This document shows positions 1-5,562 of a stretch of DNA of 9,263 nucleotides, in pieces (the stretch's first letter is position 1; each line of letters begins with the position of its first letter). Both the position numbers and the translations under genes were made by a program. The notes beneath the pieces are model-generated. The model was not told where the DNA came from. It was given only the letters and a program-made list of their open reading frames with translations, and ran no database searches. Origin of the DNA: Candidatus Saccharimonadota bacterium (lineage in GTDB: Bacteria > Patescibacteriota > Saccharimonadia > Saccharimonadales > EFPC-124); the NCBI GenBank assembly GCA_016880595.1, contig JAEHDC010000049.1:1-9263 (forward strand), given 5' to 3'.

Positions 1-1
1 A

Positions 2-85
2 TACGCTTTTGCTCCATTTTTGGGCTGGCAGTCAGCGGCTAACGCCGCACTGCAGCCCAACACGTATTATTTGCTAATTATATAG
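2..85 (+). CDS. Possible 3' end of an upstream gene (partial)
   Basis: One plus-strand frame is open from the window edge to a TAG at 83-85. Its 27 codons read like a protein tail: YAFAPFLGWQ at the start and NTYYLLII at the end. No family is recognised, and a frame this short can be open by chance. If real, the gene lies mostly outside the window and ends 35 bases before the GTG of the truncated GH13 gene. The hairpin at 21-59 falls within it. The main reason to list it is that it makes bases 1-85 look like a different gene from the GH13 enzyme, which fits a deletion or insertion junction between them. Confidence 0.2.
   Translation, partial: YAFAPFLGWQSAANAALQPNTYYLLII
21..59. repeat. Strong imperfect hairpin (16 bp stem, TAAC loop)
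   Basis: TGGGCTG pairs with CAGCCCA, CAGT with ACTG, and GCGGC with GCCGC around a TAAC loop. A one-base and a two-base bulge lie on the 5' side. No T-run follows on either strand, so it is not a typical intrinsic terminator. It lies just upstream of the point where GH13 homology begins, so it could be the sub-terminal palindrome of an inserted or deleted element, or simply a structured intergenic or coding stretch. The structure is visible; its role is inference. Confidence 0.6.
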
Positions 86-120
86 CTCCAGAGAGACTAT
101 GTGTTGATTATATTGGGAGG

Positions 121-1296
121 GTGTCAATCGAAAAATATATGCGCCCAGCTTGGCAGTACGTTCCAGAGCGTGATCAGTACGTTATGTGCACTTTCACTCC
201 TGGACAGGCTGACTTAAATTGGCACAATCCAGAGGTTCGTACGGCAATGCACAACGAAATGCGATTTTTGCTTGACCTAGGCGTTGATGGATTTAGGGTC
301 GACATGGTAACGCACATTGGCAAAAATCCTGATCTGCTGGATGAGCCTCTTAATCCTAGTTTCGATTCTAAAAGTGATGACCCTAACGATGTTGTGCTTC
401 GCAAGTATCGCAACAGTGATCCAACGCTTTACGCGTATATGCGCGAGATGGTTGAGGTTCTCAATGAGTACGAAGGTCGTTTTATGGTTACGGAAGATTA
501 CGTTGCGCGTGATGATCCAGTCGCCCGCTACATGGATTATTATAGCGTCGACCCCAAGCGCTGCGCACCATTTAGTTTTGAGAATTTTGATTTTATGATG
601 CCACGCAAAGCCGGCAATTACAAGGCTTTTTACGACAAATACCTTGGGGCAATGGGTCCTGATTTTGTCCCGACCACTGTTCTGGGCAATCATGACAACC
701 CACGCATTGCTAGCAGTTTAGGCGCAGTAGCTGCACGAGCGGCTGCTGTTATGCAGCTAACTTTGCCAGGTCAGGCATATATCTATTATGGCGAGGAATT
801 GGGTATGGAGAATGTCGAAATCCCACCACATATGATTGATGATCCTCATGATGGCCGAGATCCAGAACGAACGCCAATGCAGTGGACATCGGGCAAAAAC
901 GCTGGGTTCTCTGACGCGGAAGAGACTTGGTTGCCTGTTTCGCCTGATTATTCAACAAGAAATGTTGAGGCGCAGTTGCAAGACCCGCATTCGTTTTTGT
1001 CTTTATACCGTCGGCTTTTAAAAATGCGTCGTGAATCAATGGCTCTGCGACGTGGTTTGTATGTGCCGCAAGAATCCGAAAGCGAGGAAGTTTTTGGGTT
1101 TATGCGCCAGCACCAAGATGAAAGGCTAATAACGGCAATTAATTTTTCTGGCGAGGAAGCAGGCGTAAAACTCAGAGGTAGCCGCCTACTTGGCTCAATT
1201 GTGTTATCTAGCATTTATGAAATGCAACAAGAACGCACAGTTAATTTAACTGGTTTTGGCTTGCGGCCAAATGAGGCGGTTGTGATTAGCCATTAG
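121..1296 (+). CDS. GH13 alpha-glucosidase / alpha-amylase-family enzyme, N-terminally truncated
   Basis: This is a glycoside hydrolase family 13 protein of the oligo-1,6-glucosidase, alpha-glucosidase and trehalose synthase type, acting on short alpha-glucans. Visible landmarks, numbered from GTG 121, are: QADLNWHNPEVR (29-40); GFRVDMV with the likely nucleophile Asp61; MVTEDY with the likely acid/base Glu125; VLGNHDNPR with the transition-state Asp192; GQAYIYYGEELGM (217-229); and GRDPERTPMQW (245-255). A short C-terminal beta domain follows. Family members usually have about 530-560 residues; this frame has 391. It lacks roughly 150 N-terminal residues, including the first barrel strands and conserved region I (DxxxNH). 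The same frame has a stop at 40-42, and the other frames of 1-120 show no GH13 sequence. GGGAGG abuts the GTG with no spacing, so the start is poorly supported; ATG 139 is an alternative. It is probably a remnant or product of a rearrangement and unlikely to be an active barrel. Family assignment is very secure; exact substrate is not. Confidence 0.85.
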   Translation: MSIEKYMRPAWQYVPERDQYVMCTFTPGQADLNWHNPEVRTAMHNEMRFLLDLGVDGFRVDMVTHIGKNPDLLDEPLNPSFDSKSDDPNDVVLRKYRNSDPTLYAYMREMVEVLNEYEGRFMVTEDYVARDDPVARYMDYYSVDPKRCAPFSFENFDFMMPRKAGNYKAFYDKYLGAMGPDFVPTTVLGNHDNPRIASSLGAVAARAAAVMQLTLPGQAYIYYGEELGMENVEIPPHMIDDPHDGRDPERTPMQWTSGKNAGFSDAEETWLPVSPDYSTRNVEAQLQDPHSFLSLYRRLLKMRRESMALRRGLYVPQESESEEVFGFMRQHQDERLITAINFSGEEAGVKLRGSRLLGSIVLSSIYEMQQERTVNLTGFGLRPNEAVVISH

Positions 1297-1319
1297 ATCT
1301 AATAGGCGCATAGCCCGTG

Positions 1320-1793
1320 TTAGCTGCTAGTATCTATGCAGTAAGTACCAGATTCTAACTTAATGGCAATGGCAACATTGTTCAACCCCAGGTTTTTGCC
1401 CGATGGATTGACATCAATACCGCCATTAGAACAACGAGATTTTACATTATAGTAAACTTCGCCTAAGTCATCTGGCAATGAGTCACCCCAAATAACAGTA
1501 TAATGGTTGCCTGTAGTTGGGTCCTTTAATTCATTGTTATTTGTAATGAATGATGCATTATAGGCAGCCAGAGTTGTGTCGCTTCCTGGATAAACTCCAC
1601 TGTGATTTGCTGCATAAGTTGTCAGGTAACTCATCATGCGACCGAGGTCGCTTTTGCGTTGTGAGTCACGCTGCGATCGCTGCAAGGCGCCAATTGATAA
1701 GAAAACTACTAAGAAAATAAGCCCAGCAATAGCTAGTACGAGCACCACCTCGATAATTGTAAAACCTTCGTTCTTATGTATTATTTTGCTCAT
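1320..1793 (-). CDS. Type IV prepilin-like protein (pilin or pseudopilin)
   Basis: A 157-residue protein with a class III signal peptide: short leader MSKIIHKNEG, predicted prepilin peptidase cleavage between Gly10 and Phe11, Glu at position +5 of the mature protein (Glu15), and a hydrophobic helix FTIIEVVLVLAIAGLIF running to about residue 35. The segment that follows (LQRSQRDSQRKSDLGRMMSYL) is the amphipathic continuation of the N-terminal helix, as in CPR type IV pilins. Cys121 and Cys152 could close a C-terminal disulfide loop. It would be inserted in the membrane and polymerised into a pilus or pilus-like fibre used for attachment or twitching, but no assembly ATPase, platform protein or peptidase is in the window, so this is an orphan gene here. 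It converges on the GH13 gene with only 23 bases between stops and diverges from the gene at 1891. No Shine-Dalgarno is seen before the ATG at 1793. Major versus minor pilin cannot be decided. Confidence 0.85.
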   Translation of the reverse strand: MSKIIHKNEGFTIIEVVLVLAIAGLIFLVVFLSIGALQRSQRDSQRKSDLGRMMSYLTTYAANHSGVYPGSDTTLAAYNASFITNNNELKDPTTGNHYTVIWGDSLPDDLGEVYYNVKSRCSNGGIDVNPSGKNLGLNNVAIAIKLESGTYCIDTSS

Positions 1794-1829
1794 GTTTAAA
1801 GTTTATCACAATTTAGTTAGATTTTTTAC

Positions 1830-1857
1830 TTGATTTTCTTGTTATTTGTGTTATGCT
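1830..1857 (+). promoter_or_regulatory. Promoter of the 223-residue hypothetical gene
   Basis: TTGATT (1830-1835) and TATGCT (1852-1857) are separated by 16 bp, and the -10 is preceded by TG (1849-1850), giving an extended -10. Transcription would start near 1864, leaving a leader of about 27 nt that contains the ribosome binding site GGAGGA at 1880-1885. Confidence 0.5.
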
Positions 1858-1890
1858 AATTAGGCTGTTGACGACCTATGGAGGAAACTG

Positions 1891-2562
1891 GTGTCAAGCG
1901 GGTTCGAGTCAAGTGTTTTGCATTCGGATTTTGTGATAGTCTATCAGGCTGCCCGTAGACGACTTTTGCGCGATTATAATATCGCGCTTCCTATGTCAAT
2001 TGATTGGGAAATCGTAGAGGAAAGAACTTATCTTAACAGATGGGTTTCATATATTCGTGATTTGGAAGCATTGTTAAACGGACGCGAGCTTGTAATTTCG
2101 CATTATATCCTTCGGAATCTTATAGGATTCATAAAAGCTTGGCGCGACGCGTGGATTGAAGGTTCGCGTCATTGTGACGTCGAGGACAAAGCGGCAACAA
2201 TTGCCGATGAATATAAAGAAGATTTTATGTCCACGCTTAATCAGCTTGGACACTATACTGCTGCTGAGGCTATCTATATTTTAATGCTGGCGCCATTTGC
2301 TCCAGTGGTTCGAGCAGCTAGTTTTAGACCGCTCAATCAACGTGGTGATTTGGATCCTCGACTTAATGCTGATACGCTTTGTGGTCATAGCAAACAAGAG
2401 CTTTTGAGTAGGGCAATGGGGCTTGGGTATAGGCCATTGGAGCCATATGAGAGCGGATATTTTAGCCTTGATAAATCTTTTGGTCTTGATGCGGTTGTAT
2501 GCTGCGTAGGTGGCGTGCCCCACGTTGCCTTGCCAATGGAGTACACGCCAACCATCAGTTAA
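1891..2562 (+). CDS. Hypothetical protein, 223 residues, unknown family
   Basis: I do not recognise this protein. The start is well supported: GGAGGA at 1880-1885 sits five bases before a GTG start codon, and a promoter lies at 1830-1857. There is no signal peptide or clear membrane helix. The first about 130 residues look mostly helical and charged (YQAARRRLLRDYN, then WVSYIRDLEALLNGREL, then FIKAWRDAWIEG), followed by a mildly hydrophobic patch at about 124-143 (AAEAIYILMLAPFAPVVRAA). The C-terminal third contains four cysteines (95, 164, 204, 205), including a CC pair in a hydrophobic strand (DAVVCCVGGVPHVALP), but no zinc-ribbon spacing. The gene stands alone: it is transcribed away from the prepilin gene and is closed by a strong terminator, so it forms a single-gene transcript. 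The product is probably cytoplasmic. That it is a gene is strongly supported; its role is unknown. Confidence 0.75.
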   Translation: MSSGFESSVLHSDFVIVYQAARRRLLRDYNIALPMSIDWEIVEERTYLNRWVSYIRDLEALLNGRELVISHYILRNLIGFIKAWRDAWIEGSRHCDVEDKAATIADEYKEDFMSTLNQLGHYTAAEAIYILMLAPFAPVVRAASFRPLNQRGDLDPRLNADTLCGHSKQELLSRAMGLGYRPLEPYESGYFSLDKSFGLDAVVCCVGGVPHVALPMEYTPTIS

Positions 2563-2585
2563 ACTAGCGTAGGCGCTGCCGTAGT

Positions 2586-2640
2586 CCGGGAGCGGAGTTG
2601 AGCTAATTATAGCTCCTCCGTTCCCGGCATTTTTGATTTT
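2586..2640 (+). terminator. Strong intrinsic terminator after the hypothetical gene
   Basis: CCGGGAGCGGAG (2586-2597) pairs with CTCCGTTCCCGG (2616-2627), with one G-T wobble, for 12 bp. A second short stem, GAGCT (2600-2604) with AGCTC (2611-2615), extends it inside an AT-rich loop. TTTTT (2630-2634) and a second T-run (2636-2640) follow. It begins 23 bases after the stop codon at 2562. Confidence 0.85.
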
Positions 2641-2643
2641 TGG

Positions 2644-2672
2644 TTGTATTTTTCTTAACGTCGTGCTATACT
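2644..2672 (+). promoter_or_regulatory. Extended -10 promoter of the RNase J-yajQ operon
   Basis: TTGTAT (2644-2649) is followed after 17 bp by TATACT (2667-2672), and TG at 2664-2665 gives an extended -10. It directly follows the preceding terminator, so RNase J and yajQ form an insulated transcription unit. Transcription would start near 2679, giving an unusually long leader of about 160 nt before the ATG at 2843. Confidence 0.65.
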
Positions 2673-2748
2673 ATATCTATCAGCCGCCGATAAGGTGATC
2701 TCTCGTTTTTTCTTCAGGATGGTTTTGGGCAAGTGTCTTAATTAAATT

Positions 2749-2856
2749 ATGACAGATAGAGCGCCTAGCGATTATCTGCCAGAATTTGGCTATGACAGCC
2801 ACGAACGTCGTGCGAAAATCTTATTAATTTTAATTTTTGAATATGAATACATTTAA
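2749..2856 (+). CDS. Possible 35-residue leader peptide overlapping the RNase J start
   Basis: An ATG at 2749 opens a 35-codon frame ending in TAA at 2854-2856. It begins MTDRAPSDYLPEFGYDSH and ends with a hydrophobic run (ILLILIF) and EYEYI. An in-frame TAA lies six bases upstream, so this is the full extent of the frame. It sits inside the long RNase J leader and overlaps the first 14 bases of RNase J in another frame, so translation of the two could be coupled or could compete. No Shine-Dalgarno is seen, which is also true for RNase J itself. The family is not recognised. It could be a leader peptide, a small unannotated gene, or a chance frame. Confidence 0.3.
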   Translation: MTDRAPSDYLPEFGYDSHERRAKILLILIFEYEYI

Positions 2857-4972
2857 TAACCAACCAAAACAGGCTGGCGACAAACCTCGCCCGCCACAAA
2901 ATAGAAACCGTAAAAATCAGCAGCAAGCTGGTCAACAACAGAGGCAGGTGCAGAATAATACTATACTTGCAAAAACTCAAACCCGCCGCGGTGAAGTGCA
3001 GCGCGCTGTTCGTCGTACCTCCGAGAATGTCAATTTGCAGGCCAGCCAGCACGTCATTGATGTACCGGTCAACAAATCTACTTTTAACGGCTACGGTGGT
3101 CAGCAATTTACGCTGAATATGCAAAAAACCATTCCAAAGCGCGAGGGAAGCATATTGCGTATCATTCCAATTGGCGGCCTGGGCGAAACTGGAATCGGCA
3201 AAAACATGATGGCTCTGGAGTATGAGGACGATATTATTATCATTGACATGGGGTTCTTGTTTCCTGGAGCCGACTACCCGGGCATTAATTATATTGTGCC
3301 AGACATCGCTTATCTTGAGGAGCGTAAGCATAAAATCCGCGGCATTGTATTTACTCATGGCCACCTGGACCACATCGGTGCGGTGCGTCATCTTATGCAT
3401 CGTTTGCCGGCGCCTGTTTACGGCGGCAAGTTTACCCTGGCTATGGTGGAGCGAATTATGGAGGAATCAGACACAGATTACCGTCCGGTTTACAATGTCA
3501 TGAATCCAGAGGCACACGACCGTGTACAGCTTGGCAAAAGCTTTGGTATTGAGCTGGTGCGCGTTAATCACTCAATCCCGGACGCAGCCGCTGTGGTCAT
3601 TCGTACCCCTGTTGGTGTGCTTTTGCACACTGGTGACTGGAGGTTTGAAGAAAATCCAGTTGATGGAATAAAGTTTGACATTGACCGCATTGCTCAAATC
3701 AGCCGTGATGAAGGCATCACGCTTTTAATGAACGAAAGCACCAACTGCGAAGACGAAGGCACCCACCAATTTGGCGAGCTAGACATCAAAAAAAGCATTG
3801 GTCAAATTATGGACAACAACCCAAAAAGCCGCATGATAATTAGCTGTTTTAGCACCCAGGTCCATCGCATTCAAGTCATCTTGGAGCAGGCTGCGGAGCA
3901 TGGCCGTAAGGTATCAATTGCCGGCTACAGCATGTTGCAAAACGTCGAAGTTGCTCTGCGCACCGGCACAATTAAAGTGCCAAAAGACACTATCGTCCGT
4001 ATGGACGAATTAGTCAAACTGCCAGACGGCAAGGTGACGGTTTTATGCACCGGCAGCCAGGGCGAGTTTAACGCCGTGCTTAACCGCATGGCCACTGGCG
4101 CGCATAAAAATCTCAAAATCAAGCCAAGCGATGTGGTGGTTTTTAGCTCCAGCGCTATTCCTGGCAACGAAAAATACATTGTCCGCACCGTGGATAACCT
4201 GATGCGTGAGGGTAGTGACGTTGTTCGCGACCGCAAAAACTTCTTAGATAGTTGCGGCAGAATCCATCTTAGCGGCCATGGTTATTATGATGATCACGTT
4301 AAGCTAATAAACATTGTTAAGCCAAAATACTACATGCCAATCCATGGCGAATTCCACATGCTCGTGCATAACGCCGAGATTGCTGCGTTAAGAGCTGGCG
4401 TTCCACGTGACCGGATCTTTGTTTGCGATTCTGGTGACGTTGTTGAGATTGACCAGCACGGTCTGGCGCATAAAGCTGGTCGCGTGCCAGTTGGCGGCAT
4501 TATGTACGACGACGCCGGTGAAGAGGTGAGCGACGTAGTTCTTAAGGATCGCATCCACATGGCTGGCGAAGGCATGTTCATCGTTATGTTAACAGTTAAC
4601 CGTCAAACCGGCCGGCTGTTAACCAGCCCGGACATCATCAGTCGCGGCTTTATTTACCTGCGTGACAGCGAAGAGCTGATGAACGCAATCCGCAGCTACC
4701 TCAAGCAAAAGATTGCTCGCGGCTTTAACCGCAATAGTGATATCGAAATATTTAAGCGCGAGCTTAAAGATGACATCACGCACATTTTATATGATAAGAC
4801 CCACCGTACGCCAATTGTTATACCTGTTGTGAACGAGATTAACACTTCGCCAACCGGCCAAGTAAAACCTGAATCGCCACAGATTCCGGCATTTGGTAAA
4901 CCGCAGCATAAAAACGCTAACCAGCAGCCGCATCAGCAAAAAATGAGCTTCCGCGAGCCGCACGAGGACTAA
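2843..4972 (+). CDS. rnj: Ribonuclease J (metallo-beta-lactamase / beta-CASP nuclease)
   Basis: RNase J is a zinc-dependent endonuclease and 5'-3' exonuclease that matures and degrades RNA in the cytoplasm. Numbered from ATG 2843, the metallo-beta-lactamase core starts at about residue 102 (IPIGGLGETGIGKN). Metal ligands are visible in HGHLDHIG (172-179), VNHSIPDA (His243) and LLHTGDW (Asp265). The beta-CASP part contains STNCEDEG, GYSMLQN and LCTGSQGE, followed by SGHGYYDDH and MPIHGEFHM (His501). The C-terminal RNase J domain ends with SPDIISRGFIYLRDSEEL and RTPIVIPVVNEI near 667. At about 709 residues it is some 150 longer than the usual 550-560. The extra sequence is an about 100-residue Gln/Asn/Arg-rich N-terminal region and a Pro/Gln/His-rich C-terminal tail, both probably disordered and perhaps RNA- or partner-binding. 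An in-frame TTG at 2837 is an alternative start. No Shine-Dalgarno is seen. It is the first gene of an operon with yajQ, one base downstream. Confidence 0.95.
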   Translation: MNTFNNQPKQAGDKPRPPQNRNRKNQQQAGQQQRQVQNNTILAKTQTRRGEVQRAVRRTSENVNLQASQHVIDVPVNKSTFNGYGGQQFTLNMQKTIPKREGSILRIIPIGGLGETGIGKNMMALEYEDDIIIIDMGFLFPGADYPGINYIVPDIAYLEERKHKIRGIVFTHGHLDHIGAVRHLMHRLPAPVYGGKFTLAMVERIMEESDTDYRPVYNVMNPEAHDRVQLGKSFGIELVRVNHSIPDAAAVVIRTPVGVLLHTGDWRFEENPVDGIKFDIDRIAQISRDEGITLLMNESTNCEDEGTHQFGELDIKKSIGQIMDNNPKSRMIISCFSTQVHRIQVILEQAAEHGRKVSIAGYSMLQNVEVALRTGTIKVPKDTIVRMDELVKLPDGKVTVLCTGSQGEFNAVLNRMATGAHKNLKIKPSDVVVFSSSAIPGNEKYIVRTVDNLMREGSDVVRDRKNFLDSCGRIHLSGHGYYDDHVKLINIVKPKYYMPIHGEFHMLVHNAEIAALRAGVPRDRIFVCDSGDVVEIDQHGLAHKAGRVPVGGIMYDDAGEEVSDVVLKDRIHMAGEGMFIVMLTVNRQTGRLLTSPDIISRGFIYLRDSEELMNAIRSYLKQKIARGFNRNSDIEIFKRELKDDITHILYDKTHRTPIVIPVVNEINTSPTGQVKPESPQIPAFGKPQHKNANQQPHQQKMSFREPHED

Positions 4973-4973
4973 A

Positions 4974-5474
4974 ATGGCATCAACATTCTCTTTTGACATC
5001 GTAAGCGACTATAACTTGGCTGACGTCATCAACGCCGTTGATCAAGCCAAGCGAGAACTGGGCAACAGATACGATTTAAAAGGTACTAGCGCCAGTTTGG
5101 AATTTAGCAGCTCAGACAAGACCAGCCTAAAAATTATTGGCGACAACCAATACCATATTGATGCGATTTTGGATGTGTTGCGTAAAAAGCTGAGCCTGCG
5201 CGGCGCCAGCCAAAAGATTTTGGATGTTAGTCAAAAACCAGTGGTCAGTAACTTAAAAACCACTCTAGAAGTGCCGCTTAAAAAAGGTCTCGATCAGGAG
5301 AGAGCCAAAAAGATTACATCTTTGTTGCGTGAACATTTTCCTAAAGCTAAAGCTCAAATTCAAGGCGCAGAAGTGCGCGTAACAAGCTCAAAAAAGGATG
5401 AATTGCAAGCAATAATGCGCCTTTTGGAACAGCAGGATTTTGATTTTGCATTGAGTTTTGTGAATTTTAGGTAG
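4974..5474 (+). CDS. yajQ: YajQ family nucleotide-binding protein
   Basis: The protein has 166 residues; E. coli YajQ has about 163. Family landmarks are FSFDIVSDYNLADVINAVDQ at the N terminus, LGNRYDLKG, the LDVLRKKLSLRGAS segment, the second half beginning with VPLKKGLDQERAKKI, AQIQGAEVRVTSSKKDELQ, and the ending DFALSFVNFR. YajQ proteins are small cytoplasmic proteins with two ferredoxin-like halves. They have been reported to bind nucleotides or nucleic acid, and a Xanthomonas relative binds cyclic di-GMP; which ligand applies here cannot be told. The ATG lies one base after the RNase J stop, and GAGG at 4964-4967 within the end of RNase J provides a ribosome binding site. The two genes are therefore co-transcribed and probably translationally coupled, which hints at a link to RNA metabolism. 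No clear terminator follows. Confidence 0.93.
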   Translation: MASTFSFDIVSDYNLADVINAVDQAKRELGNRYDLKGTSASLEFSSSDKTSLKIIGDNQYHIDAILDVLRKKLSLRGASQKILDVSQKPVVSNLKTTLEVPLKKGLDQERAKKITSLLREHFPKAKAQIQGAEVRVTSSKKDELQAIMRLLEQQDFDFALSFVNFR

Positions 5475-5549
5475 ATTTGTTTACCAATACGCTTGCGTTT
5501 TGATCCAGATCGTGCCAAAATATCTGTAACACTTCTAAAAGCAAAAGAG

Positions 5550-5555
5550 TATAAT
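5550..5555 (+). promoter_or_regulatory. -10 box of a probably leaderless ftsK promoter
   Basis: A perfect TATAAT at 5550-5555 ends only seven bases before the ATG at 5563. Transcription would therefore begin at about 5562-5563, on or next to the start codon. No Shine-Dalgarno is present in the AT-rich stretch between. The -35 region is weak (near 5525-5532). Confidence 0.5.
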
Positions 5556-5562
5556 AAAAATA

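Noticed and set aside
18..62. Integron attC-like ends of the hairpin (TTTGGGC ... GCCCAAC)
   Set aside because: The RYYYAAC and GTTRRRY-like boxes are in the wrong order for attC on either strand, and no integrase or cassette array is present.
21..70. Intrinsic terminator at the first hairpin
   Set aside because: No T-run follows the stem on either strand.
2765..3400. 211-codon open frame on the minus strand
   Set aside because: It is antisense to the catalytic core of RNase J, which has strong family motifs; the frame has no domain features or own signals.
5475..5562. Terminator between yajQ and ftsK
   Set aside because: Only ACGC-TT-GCGT and GATC-CA-GATC mini-repeats are present, with loops too short and stems too weak.
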